From: AP-15 sp963812675
GTDB lineage: Bacteria; Pseudomonadota; Alphaproteobacteria; ATCC43930; CGMCC-115725
Direction: 5' to 3'
DNA: 64,000 nucleotides
Assembly (NCBI GenBank): GCA_963812675.1
Contig: CAWEWR010000019.1
Location: forward strand, 1 to 64,000
Shown: positions 1 through 7,965 of the stretch, in pieces
Position numbering within the stretch: the first letter of the stretch is position 1
How the letters are laid out: every line of letters begins with the position of its first letter
Translations under genes and position numbers: made by a program
The notes under the pieces: model-generated
Told to the model about the DNA's origin: nothing
Database searches by the model: none
The model's input: only the letters and a program-made list of their open reading frames with translations

Positions 1-2
1 AG

Positions 3-427
3 GTCGTGGTCGGCCCCAACCTGCTGGCCAAGGGCGAGCAGCTCATCTTCGCCTTGGGCGACTGCGCCAGCCTCGTGCCGGAGGGCGCGGGGCGACCGCT
101 ACCCTCAACCGCCAGGTTGCCAATCAGCAGGCCATGCATCTGATCCGCCATCTGCCAAATTGGCTCCGCAGGGGCAAACCGGTGCCGCCATTCAGCTTCC
201 GCGATTTCGGCGCGCTGGTCGCGCTCAGCGACTACAATGCCTTCGGGACGCTGGGCCAATTCGGATTCTTTAAGGGCGGTTTCATCAAGGGCCGCTTCGC
301 GCAGCTGAGCCACGCCGTGCTTTACCGCCGACACCAACTCTCGCTGCATGGTCCCTCGCGCGCCGCGCTGCTGTGGTTGGCCGAACGAATCAACGCGCTC
401 GTGCAGCCCACCATCCGCATCAGTTGA
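3..427 (+). pseudogene. ndh: Type II NADH dehydrogenase (NDH-2), 3' fragment with frameshift
   Basis: The window opens inside a gene whose last 140 or so codons match NDH-2, the single-subunit FAD enzyme that passes electrons from NADH to quinone at the inner face of the membrane. The first part contains the FALGDCAS segment typical of the second FAD-contact region. The second part carries the C-terminal membrane-anchoring region (FRDFGALVALSDYNAFG, then FFKGGFIKGRFAQ). The two parts lie in different frames: the switch occurs near 111-114, where one C appears to be missing from a C run. Restoring it joins PLPSTA to QVANQQAMHL in a continuous NDH-2 reading. The 5' part is outside the window. 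Either a recent pseudogene or a sequencing error. Confidence 0.8.
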
Positions 428-978
428 TTCAGGCACATCGCTCAGCAGACGCTTGCTAAAGGGCTTCAACACCGCAATGCGGAGTTTGCATAGCTGCGCT
501 TTTTGGAGGCGACATGTCCATTAATCCAGCTCTCCTGAGCCCGGTTTCGGCGCCCTTGGGGGCCCTTGTAGGAGGCGGAGTTTCGCTGCTCGGCGCCATT
601 TACACGCATCGCTCTCAAGATCTCGATCAGCGGGTCGCATCTGAGATCGCGAAACGGGAGACCGTTTATGCTGATTTTGTGATGAGCGCGTCGAATTTGC
701 TCCTGAACGCTTACACACACGACGAGATCCTGTTGGGCGGCGATGAACAGCGCCTGATCGGGCTCATCAACCGAATTAGGCTCTTTGCTGCGCCTGATGT
801 CGTCAGCGGAGCGGAGGCGGTGCTCAGAGCCATTGTCGAGATCTTGCTGAAGCCGAGTATCGAGCTCCGGCAGCTTGCGAAGGAGGCGTTGTCCAAGAGT
901 CTCGATCCTGATCCGCTGCTGACATTTAGCTCGATTTGCAGGGCTGACTTGGACAACGTGCACCGAACAATCGTTTAA
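427..978 (+). repeat. Direct duplication, copy 1 (about 552 bp)
   Basis: This stretch, from the end of the NDH-2 stop codon through a whole small gene, recurs at 1665-2217 at roughly 85-90% identity by eye. The shared part includes about 87 bases upstream of the start codon, so promoter and ribosome site were duplicated with the gene. Confidence 0.85.
514..978 (+). CDS. Small membrane-anchored hypothetical protein, paralog A
   Basis: A 154-residue protein of no family I can name. Residues about 12-33 (GALVGGGVSLLGAIY) form one hydrophobic segment, likely a single N-terminal membrane anchor. The rest is predicted mostly helical, with charged stretches such as ASEIAKRETVYADF and an ending in RADLDNVHRTIV. 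The start ATG has a strong ribosome site, TTTTTGGAGGCGAC, directly upstream. Paralog B at 1753-2217 has the same length and the same start context. The gene between the two copies encodes an exported cysteine-rich protein, so a joint envelope role is conceivable, but that is inference only. Confidence 0.75.
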   Translation: MSINPALLSPVSAPLGALVGGGVSLLGAIYTHRSQDLDQRVASEIAKRETVYADFVMSASNLLLNAYTHDEILLGGDEQRLIGLINRIRLFAAPDVVSGAEAVLRAIVEILLKPSIELRQLAKEALSKSLDPDPLLTFSSICRADLDNVHRTIV

Positions 979-1018
979 AAGGTGCGCCTAATATAAACAT
1001 CGTGGTAGGAGGACTCCG

Positions 1019-1294
1019 ATGAAAGTGCTTGCCATTGGACTGCTGGCGATCATCGCTCTTGGGAGCGGAGACCTGACAGCTTCCGCAAATGAACTAAGAT
1101 ATGATCCGCGCCCAAAGATCATTCCCGTAGAATGTGATCAAAACGCAATGCAAATTTGTCGGCAACAATGGGATTACTGTAGTGATATCTGCAACAGTGA
1201 CGCCGACGTTGTCCACCAACAAACATGTTGGACTGGCTGTGTCAACAGGTACAACCATTGCAAAATAGCAGCAGACTGTCGTGAACTTAAGTAG
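1019..1294 (+). CDS. Exported cysteine-rich miniprotein with twin CX3C motifs
   Basis: A 91-residue protein. The first 23 residues (MKVLAIGLLAIIALGSGDLT region, ending near ASA) form a clear Sec signal peptide. The mature part, about 67 residues, holds eight cysteines. Six of them follow the symmetric spacing C-x6-C-x3-C-x11-C-x3-C-x6-C, with one more on each flank. Twin CX3C spacing is known from alpha-hairpinin and small Tim-type helical hairpins held by two disulfides; this comparison is by spacing alone. The ribosome site GTAGGAGGACTCCG precedes the ATG. The gene is visibly less GC-rich than its surroundings, which hints at acquisition. It lies between two duplicated membrane-protein genes. 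Function unknown. Confidence 0.75.
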   Translation: MKVLAIGLLAIIALGSGDLTASANELRYDPRPKIIPVECDQNAMQICRQQWDYCSDICNSDADVVHQQTCWTGCVNRYNHCKIAADCRELK

Positions 1295-1664
1295 TAGAAC
1301 GAAATTATTTTTACGTGGAATTGAACAGGCGTGTGCACATCGCACCAGCATGTCGCGAGGGGTAGCGCTGCTCACGACCATCTTGGCCGCTGAAACAGAT
1401 ACAATCCGCGCTGCTCTTGAGGGTCCTTCTATGATGAACACCCAATGCGGCGTGTGGGTAGTCACCTGCTGGCGCGGGGTGGGCGGTTACGTGACCCGGT
1501 TCGGGGATTAAGAGACCCCACCCGAACGCCAACCAGAACATGGATCTTGAGTAGACCGCCATGGTCAGCCGTTGACCTGAAGCGAAGAGGCGAAAGATGA
1601 CCAGAGCTCAAGCCCGAGCGTCAACTTGTTCCAGGCAGGCGGCCGCTTTGCGCCTCATCCGCGT
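1295..1664. other. Non-coding stretch between miniprotein and second duplicate
   Basis: No convincing gene seen on either strand; short open frames here lack ribosome sites and recognisable motifs. The last part leads into the duplicated upstream region beginning near 1665. Confidence 0.5.
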
Positions 1665-2217
1665 ATTCAGGCACATCGCGCAGCAGCCGCTTGCTAAAGG
1701 AGTTCAACACCGCAATGCGGAGTTTTGCACAGCTGCACTTTTTGGAGGCGACATGCACATTGATCCAGCTCTCCTTACCCCGGTTGCGTTGCTCTTGGGG
1801 GCCCTTGTCGGAGGTGGTGCCTCGCTGCTTGGCGCCATTTACTCGCAACGCTCTCAAGATCGCGTTCAGCGCGTCGCATCCGAGATCGCGAAACGGGAGA
1901 CCGTTTATGCTGACTTTGTGATGAGTGCGTCGAATTTACTGCTGAACGCTTACACTCGCGACCAGATCTCGTTGAGCGGCGATGAGCAGCGCATGATCGG
2001 GCTCATCAACCGAATGAGGCTCTTTGCTCCAGCTGATGTGGTCGAAGGAGCGGAGGCGGTGCTCAGAGCCATCCTCGCGATCTTGCTGAAGCCGAGTATC
2101 GAGCTCCGGCAGCTTGCGAAGGAGGCGTTGTCCAAGAGCCTCGATCCTGATCCGCTGCTGGTATTCAGCTCGATTTGCCGGGCTGACTTGGACAACGTGC
2201 ACCGAACAGTCGTTTAA
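1665..2217 (+). repeat. Direct duplication, copy 2 (about 553 bp)
   Basis: Second copy of the segment at 427-978, in the same orientation. It differs by scattered substitutions and one extra T in the leader. It includes the 88-base leader and the whole of paralog B. Confidence 0.85.
1753..2217 (+). CDS. Small membrane-anchored hypothetical protein, paralog B
   Basis: 154 residues, the same length as paralog A and nearly the same sequence. It has one N-terminal hydrophobic segment (GALVGGGASLLGAIYSQR), then the conserved ASEIAKRETVYADFVMSASN block and the ending LDNVHRTVV. The frame is open upstream to 1597, but the start at 1753 is preferred because it has the same TTTTTGGAGGCGAC ribosome site and because homology to copy A begins there. 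Many differences between the copies are conservative or synonymous, so both proteins look maintained. Family not recognised. Confidence 0.72.
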   Translation: MHIDPALLTPVALLLGALVGGGASLLGAIYSQRSQDRVQRVASEIAKRETVYADFVMSASNLLLNAYTRDQISLSGDEQRMIGLINRMRLFAPADVVEGAEAVLRAILAILLKPSIELRQLAKEALSKSLDPDPLLVFSSICRADLDNVHRTVV

Positions 2218-2285
2218 GAGCACAAAAGTCACTTCGGGCTACAACTCGGTGCTGCCCGAACATTGCATAGATGGAGGGAAACGTT

Positions 2286-2735
2286 ATGTCCGAAAACCGC
2301 AACACCGGAACGTTCTCCGCTGCCGATCTCAGGCGCCGGATGGCCGAGCGTGAAGCGGCCAAAGCCGCTGAGGAGATGCGCCGGATAAAGGAGCAACAGG
2401 AGAAGCAGAAGACGGTAATGGAGGAGTTTCACAAACCGCCGGACAGAACGCCCGAACATGTGATGCAGCTCGTTATGCAGCTGGTAGACCGGGCAGCAGA
2501 ACGCGGACAGAGCGAAGTTCAGGTTTACCGCTTTCCGAACAGTCTCTGCACTGATCGTGGGCGAAGGATCAACAATTCGGAGCCCGACTGGGATCAGACT
2601 TTGGAGGGCCGTCCTCGCGCCGGATACGAATTCTGGCGCGATCACCTTCGGCCGCTCGGCTTCCATCTCAGGGCTCAGGTCCTGGAGTACCCGGGTGGGA
2701 TGCCTGGCGATATAGGTTTCTTTCTCACTTGGTAG
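2286..2735 (+). CDS. Hypothetical protein with N-terminal coiled coil
   Basis: A 149-residue protein of unknown function. Residues about 10-55 are rich in Arg, Glu, Ala and Lys (MAEREAAKAAEEMRRIKEQ) and should form a charged helix or coiled coil. The C-terminal two-thirds is a compact region with W and G residues (PDWDQTLEGRPRAGYEFWRD) and no transmembrane segment. I place the start at 2286, where GGAGGGAAACGTT gives a good ribosome site, rather than the in-frame ATG at 2271. It is cytosolic by composition. The neighbours give no functional clue. Confidence 0.65.
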   Translation: MSENRNTGTFSAADLRRRMAEREAAKAAEEMRRIKEQQEKQKTVMEEFHKPPDRTPEHVMQLVMQLVDRAAERGQSEVQVYRFPNSLCTDRGRRINNSEPDWDQTLEGRPRAGYEFWRDHLRPLGFHLRAQVLEYPGGMPGDIGFFLTW

Positions 2736-3083
2736 CAAAGACCACCGAGTCCAACGTGGCGTGGATAGAGCTTACCAGCATGGCTTTTGGTATACGCGGA
2801 CCGCCGTTGCGGCAATGATTTTGACTATTCCACTGCGTAATTCCCGCTGGCCAACCTGCTAGACGGCGTTGACGCGGGCCCAATGAGACCCTGCCGCCGC
2901 GTCTATGTGTCGAACGATAAAGATGCCGGCGGGCCAGAACTTTGATCTAGGTCAAAGCCGGGTATCGAATTCGTGATATGTGAGTGAACCGGAGCAAACG
3001 TCGCGCCGGCTTGATCGAGAGGTTAAAGCAGGGTTCGGCGGCTCGCGACAGAATTGCAGGCTCAATTGAAGATAACAGCCAGG
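2736..3083. other. Upstream region of the glycogen operon
   Basis: No gene seen on the plus strand. The interval holds the FixK/FNR-like box (2942-2955) and a candidate -10 element (about 2974-2983) and is the likely promoter region for the glgX operon. An antisense open frame here has no recognisable features. Confidence 0.55.
2942..2955 (+). promoter_or_regulatory. FixK/FNR-type binding site
   Basis: TTGATCTAGGTCAA matches the consensus TTGA-N6-TCAA of FNR/FixK/Anr regulators, which respond to low oxygen in proteobacteria. Its centre (2948.5) lies about 28 bases upstream of a TGATATG stretch that could serve as a -10 element. That geometry would put the box near -40, the position of a class II activator site. 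Regulation of the downstream operon by such a factor is inferred. Confidence 0.6.
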
Positions 3084-5318
3084 ATGTCGGTGCCAACAGA
3101 GCACATGAGCGACGAAGAGCTCTTCGGGCGGCGCAACGCGCCGACGGCGCTGCGCGCTGGGTTTGAAGAAATAGAGCCCGAATTCGCGGGATCCCGAGCT
3201 TCTCAAAGGCTGGTAGACAGGGGTCGCAGTTTCCCGCTCGGCGCCACCGTCCTTGCCGAGGGCGTCAACTTCAGTGTGTTCTCCAGGCAGGCGAGCCAGG
3301 TGGACCTCCTGCTGTTCGATGATGCCGCCGCCACGCACCCGGTGCGCGTGGTCGAACTCGATCCTCGCATACATCGCACCTACCATTACTGGCACGTCTT
3401 TGTGCCCGGCGTCCGCCCCGGGCAGATTTATGCATATCGCGCCGACGGCCCTTTCGATCGCGAGCGTGGTCTGCGCTTCGAACCGACCAAAGCGCTCCTC
3501 GATCCGTACGGTCGCGCCGTGGTCGTGCCCGACGGATATTCTCGCCACGCGGCGAGCCAATATGGTGAGAACAATGCGCTCGCCATGAAGAGCGTGGTGG
3601 TCGACCCCGATATCTACGACTGGGAGGGTGATGCGCCATTGCGCCGGCCGTTCGCCACGACCATGATCTACGAGATGCACGTTGCCGCCTTCACCCGGCA
3701 TCCGAGCTCCGGAGTTACCCCGGAGCGGCGGGGGACCTATGCGGGTATGATCGAGAAAATCCCATATCTGCAGGACCTTGGGATCACTGCCGTAGAACTG
3801 CTTCCCGTGTTCCAGTTCGACCGGCAAGACTGTCCCCCGGGCTTGGTCAACTACTGGGGATACTCGCCGGTTGCGTTCTTTGCTCCCCATGCCGGTTACA
3901 GTTCTCGAAAGGACCCGCTCGGCCCGGTAGACGAGTTCCGCGACCTCGTCAAGGCGCTTCACCGCGCCCGCATCGAGGTAATTCTCGATGTCGTCTATAA
4001 CCACACCGCCGAGGGAAATGCCGAAGGACCCACCCTCTGCTTTCGGGGCCTAGCAAACGAACTGTACTACATTCTCGACCAAGATCGAGCGCAATACGCG
4101 AATTACAGTGGCACCGGAAATACTCTGAACGCCAATCAGCCGATTGTGCGTCGCATGATTCTCGACAGCCTACGGTACTGGGTCGAGCACATGCACGTCG
4201 ATGGGTTCCGTTTCGACCTCGCTTCGATCCTGGCTCGGGACGAAACGGGTCGGCCTCTCGAAAATCCCCCGGTTCTCTGGGACATCGAGTTGGATCCCGT
4301 CCTTGCCGGCACCAAACTGATCGCTGAGGCTTGGGATGCTGCCGGTCTATATCAGGTGGGAAGCTTCATAGGCGACAGCTGGAAGGAGTGGAACGGACAG
4401 TTCCGGGACGACATCCGGCGTTTTGTCAAGGGCGACAGCGGGACGGTCCGGTTGCTGGCGCAACGGGCGCTCGGCAGCCCTGATATTTTTGGCCACGAGG
4501 AACGAGAACCCGAACAAAGCATCAATTTCGTGTCCTGCCATGACGGCTTCACGCTGAACGATCTGGTTTCCTACAACGACAAGCACAACGAAGCGAATGG
4601 CGAAGGAAATCGGGACGGCTCGGGAACGAACCTGTCATGGAACTGCGGGGTCGAGGGGCTGACCGAGGACCCTGCCGTCGAGCAGCTACGCCGCCGTCAA
4701 GCAAAGAATTTCATCGTAATCCTGCTCACCTCGATTGGCACGCCGATGCTCCAGATGGGCGACGAAATGCGTCGCACGCAGTGGGGCAACAGCAATGCCT
4801 ATTGCCAAGACAACGAGGTGAGCTGGCTCGATTGGAGGCTTCTCGACCGGCACCGCGACCTCCATCAATTTGTGCGGAAGCTCATTGCCCATCGTCTCCG
4901 CTTGTTGAGCGCGGGTCATGAGGAGAGCTTCGGGCTGAGCCTCAACCAGCTGCTGCGCCGCGCCGAAATCGACTGGCACGGCGTCCGGCTCGGCAGGCCG
5001 GACTGGAGTGACTTTTCTCATAGCCTTGCCTTGACCGTGCGACCCCGCCAGCGGCAAATCCCGCTCTGGCTGCATGTGATGTTCAACGCCTATTGGGAAG
5101 CGCTCGATTTCGAGCTGCCGCTGCCGCCTGACGCAGCACTCTCCGGTTGGCAGCGGTGGATCGACACATCCCTGAAATCTCCCGAGGACATCATGGATGC
5201 GGCGGCGGCTCCAACGGTGCCCGGAATGCAATATCGCGTGGCCCCTCGATCGGTGGTCGCACTGTTTTCACGAACCAGCACTTTTGGGTTACCCGAGTCA
5301 GGAGGACGAAAATCATGA
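3084..5318 (+). CDS. glgX: Glycogen debranching enzyme GlgX
   Basis: About 744 residues. It hydrolyses alpha-1,6 branches of glycogen, ideally after phosphorylase has shortened the outer chains. An N-terminal CBM48/isoamylase-like domain (GATVLAEGVNFSVFSRQ onward) is followed by a GH13 barrel. The expected catalytic residues are visible: the Asp nucleophile in DGFRFDLA (about residue 377), the Glu in LIAEAWD (about 414) and the transition-state Asp in FVSCHDGFTLND (about 485). Start choice is uncertain: 3054, 3084 and 3105 are all in frame and none has a strong ribosome site. Its stop overlaps the start of the phosphoketolase gene (ATGA), indicating translational coupling as the first gene of a glycogen operon. 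Confidence 0.93.
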   Translation: MSVPTEHMSDEELFGRRNAPTALRAGFEEIEPEFAGSRASQRLVDRGRSFPLGATVLAEGVNFSVFSRQASQVDLLLFDDAAATHPVRVVELDPRIHRTYHYWHVFVPGVRPGQIYAYRADGPFDRERGLRFEPTKALLDPYGRAVVVPDGYSRHAASQYGENNALAMKSVVVDPDIYDWEGDAPLRRPFATTMIYEMHVAAFTRHPSSGVTPERRGTYAGMIEKIPYLQDLGITAVELLPVFQFDRQDCPPGLVNYWGYSPVAFFAPHAGYSSRKDPLGPVDEFRDLVKALHRARIEVILDVVYNHTAEGNAEGPTLCFRGLANELYYILDQDRAQYANYSGTGNTLNANQPIVRRMILDSLRYWVEHMHVDGFRFDLASILARDETGRPLENPPVLWDIELDPVLAGTKLIAEAWDAAGLYQVGSFIGDSWKEWNGQFRDDIRRFVKGDSGTVRLLAQRALGSPDIFGHEEREPEQSINFVSCHDGFTLNDLVSYNDKHNEANGEGNRDGSGTNLSWNCGVEGLTEDPAVEQLRRRQAKNFIVILLTSIGTPMLQMGDEMRRTQWGNSNAYCQDNEVSWLDWRLLDRHRDLHQFVRKLIAHRLRLLSAGHEESFGLSLNQLLRRAEIDWHGVRLGRPDWSDFSHSLALTVRPRQRQIPLWLHVMFNAYWEALDFELPLPPDAALSGWQRWIDTSLKSPEDIMDAAAAPTVPGMQYRVAPRSVVALFSRTSTFGLPESGGRKS

Positions 5319-7759
5319 GGACTACGATGAGAACTGACGAGCTGCTTCGCTCTGACGAGGCCATCTCTCCATACGGCCCAGCTCGTGCGACGGTGGAGGG
5401 GACACCCCTCAGCCCCGACGAGCTGCATAAAATCGACGCGTATTGGCGGGCCAGCCTCTACCTTTGCCTGGGAATGCTGTACCTCAAGGCCAACCCGCTG
5501 CTGCGAGAGCCGCTGACTCTGGAGCACACAAAGCCGCGGCTGCTGGGCCATTGGGGCTCGGACGCCGGTCAAGCCTTTACCTACATCCACTTCAATAGGT
5601 TGATTAAAAAATACGACCTCAACGCGATCTACATCAGCGGCCCCGGACACGGGGCGCCCGCAGTGCTGTCCCAGGCGTATCTTGAAGGCACCTATTCCGA
5701 GATCTACCCCGAGAAGAGCGAAGACATAGCGGGACTGCAGCGCTTCTTCAAGCAGTTCTCCTTTCCCGGCGGCATCGGTAGCCACGCCACGCCCGAAACG
5801 CCGGGCAGCATCCACGAGGGCGGCGAGCTGGGCTACAGCATTTCGCACGCCTATGGCACGGTCTACGACAACCCGGACCTGATTGCGCTCGTGATGGTGG
5901 GCGACGGCGAGTCCGAAACCGGTCCCCTGGCCACCAGCTGGCACAGCAACAAATTCCTCAACCCGATCAGCGACGGGGCAGTACTGCCGATCCTGCACCT
6001 CAACGGCTACAAGATTAATAACCCGACCATTCTGGCCCGCATCAGCCATGACGAGCTGAGGGCGCTATTCGTCGGTTACGGATACACCCCGTATTTCGTG
6101 GAAGGCAGCGACCACGAAACCATGCACCAGGCAATGGCTGCCACTCTGGAGGACTGCGTCCTCGAGATCCGTGAGATCCAGGAAAAGACACGGCGCAGCG
6201 GCAAGGCCTTTCGGCCGCGCTGGCCTGTCGTGATCCTGCGCAGCCCCAAGGGCTGGACGGCGCCGCGAGAGGTGGATGGCCATTACCTCGAAGGCTTCTG
6301 GAGAGCACATCAGATCCCGATTGCGGACGTCGCCACCAACCCCACCCACTTGAAGTTGCTGGAAACGTGGCTGCGCAGTTACCGGCCCGAGGAGGTCTTC
6401 GACGACAACGGGCGCTTGGTCCCCGATCTGAAGGCCCTGGCCCCCACGGGGAACCGGCGCATGAGCGCCAACCCGATCGCCAATGGCGGTCTGCTGCGCA
6501 GGCCGCTCGACATGCCCGACTTCCGCGACTCCGCCGTGAAGGTCGAGAAACCCGGCGCGACCTTGGCCGGCAATGTTCCCACCCTCGGCAACTTCCTGCG
6601 CGAAGTCACGCGGCTGAACATGGGGAACTTCCGCGTCTTCGGCCCGGATGAGACGCAGTCGAACAGGCTGGAGGCGCTCTACGATGTCACCAAAAAGGTG
6701 TGGCTGGCAGAGTATTTCCCCGAGGATGCCGACGGCGGCAATCTCTCTCCCGAAGGCCGCGTCATGGAGATGCTCAGCGAGCACACCGTCGAAGGGTGGC
6801 TGGAAGGCTACCTTCTGAGCGGTCGACATGGTCTGATCAACAGCTATGAGCCGTTCATCCACGTCATCGACTCGATGTTCAACCAGCATGCCAAGTGGCT
6901 GGAGAAGTGCAATGAGCTGCCCTGGCGCGCCGATGTGGCGTCGCTCAACCTGCTGATCACGGCATTGGTCTGGCGCCAGGACCACAATGGTTTCACGCAC
7001 CAGGACCCCGGCTTCCTCGACGTAGTCGCCAACAAGAGCCCCGATGTAGTACGAATCTACCTGCCGCCCGACGCGAATTGCCTGCTGTCGGTGGGCGATC
7101 ACTGCCTGCGGAGCGTCAATTACGCCAATGTCATCATCGCGGACAAGCAGGTGCATCTTCAGTACCTGGACATGGAAGCCGCGATCGAGCACTGCACCAA
7201 GGGTGTCGGCATCTGGGACTGGGCGAGCAATGACCAGGGCGCCGAACCGGATGTCGTCATGGCGAGTTGCGGCGACTGCCCCACGATGGAATCTCTGGCC
7301 GCCACTGCGCTGCTTCGCCAGCACCTGCCGGGCGTCAGGGTCCGGTTCGTGAATGTGGTGGATCTGTTCAAACTGGTCCCGCACACCGAGCATCCGCACG
7401 GGCTGACAGACCGAGAGTTCGAGGCCCTCTTCACGCCCGACAAGCCGGTTGTCTTCAACTTCCACGCCTATCCGTGGTTGATCCACAGGCTAACCTACCA
7501 CCGGCCGCACCAGCACCACATTCACGTGCGCGGCTATAAGGAGCAGGGCAATATCAACACGCCGCTGGAATTGGCCATTCGCAACCAGGCCGACCGCTTC
7601 AGCCTCGCCATCGACGCGATCGACCGCATGCCGCGTTTCCACGTCACCGGATCGAGCGCTCGCGAAGCCCTGCTCAACCAGCAGATCGCATGTAAGCATC
7701 ACGCCTGGGAGTTCGGCGTGGATGCGCCGGAAATCAGCAATTGGCAGTGGCCGTTCTAA
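5315..7759 (+). CDS. xfp: Phosphoketolase (xylulose-5-P/fructose-6-P)
   Basis: 814 residues, the usual length for the family. A thiamine-diphosphate enzyme that splits xylulose-5-phosphate or fructose-6-phosphate with phosphate to give acetyl-phosphate plus glyceraldehyde-3-P or erythrose-4-P. Family signatures include GHWGSDAGQAFTYIHFNRL near residue 70, SGPGHGAPA, GGIGSHATPETPGSIHEGGE and the TPP-binding GDGESETGPLATSWHSN (about residue 197). The frame stays open into glgX, but the start at 5315 has GGAGG nine bases upstream and overlaps the glgX stop. Placement among glycogen-degrading genes suggests that released glucose units are fed through fructose-6-P to acetyl-phosphate. No acetate kinase or phosphotransacetylase gene lies in the window. 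Confidence 0.95.
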   Translation: MRTTMRTDELLRSDEAISPYGPARATVEGTPLSPDELHKIDAYWRASLYLCLGMLYLKANPLLREPLTLEHTKPRLLGHWGSDAGQAFTYIHFNRLIKKYDLNAIYISGPGHGAPAVLSQAYLEGTYSEIYPEKSEDIAGLQRFFKQFSFPGGIGSHATPETPGSIHEGGELGYSISHAYGTVYDNPDLIALVMVGDGESETGPLATSWHSNKFLNPISDGAVLPILHLNGYKINNPTILARISHDELRALFVGYGYTPYFVEGSDHETMHQAMAATLEDCVLEIREIQEKTRRSGKAFRPRWPVVILRSPKGWTAPREVDGHYLEGFWRAHQIPIADVATNPTHLKLLETWLRSYRPEEVFDDNGRLVPDLKALAPTGNRRMSANPIANGGLLRRPLDMPDFRDSAVKVEKPGATLAGNVPTLGNFLREVTRLNMGNFRVFGPDETQSNRLEALYDVTKKVWLAEYFPEDADGGNLSPEGRVMEMLSEHTVEGWLEGYLLSGRHGLINSYEPFIHVIDSMFNQHAKWLEKCNELPWRADVASLNLLITALVWRQDHNGFTHQDPGFLDVVANKSPDVVRIYLPPDANCLLSVGDHCLRSVNYANVIIADKQVHLQYLDMEAAIEHCTKGVGIWDWASNDQGAEPDVVMASCGDCPTMESLAATALLRQHLPGVRVRFVNVVDLFKLVPHTEHPHGLTDREFEALFTPDKPVVFNFHAYPWLIHRLTYHRPHQHHIHVRGYKEQGNINTPLELAIRNQADRFSLAIDAIDRMPRFHVTGSSAREALLNQQIACKHHAWEFGVDAPEISNWQWPF

Positions 7760-7808
7760 GCGGCTCTTCATCAGATGACCCACGCATCCCCATGCGCCGA
7801 CCGACACT

Positions 7809-7836
7809 CCCTCTCCGCCCTTGGCGACGGAGAGGG
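7809..7836 (+). terminator. Hairpin in the xfp-glgP intergenic gap
   Basis: Perfect 9-bp inverted repeat CCCTCTCCG / CGGAGAGGG with a 10-base loop and no T tract. It sits in the only sizeable gap (about 206 bases) of the operon. It could attenuate transcription or protect the upstream mRNA; a full terminator is unlikely. Confidence 0.4.
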
Positions 7837-7965
7837 CATATTTGCGCCCGACCTGGTCGCGTGGGAGCCGGCTATCCGGCTATGGAACGAGAGCCGTCAC
7901 GTAGAGGTCATGCCGCAGGGGTAAACAGGCGAGCCGATCGGGCCCGACAGCAAGGACAGCGTCCA

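Noticed and set aside
5147..5314. N-terminal extension of the phosphoketolase frame
   Set aside because: Lies over the glgX 3' end with unrelated composition; a ribosome site and homology both place the start at 5315.
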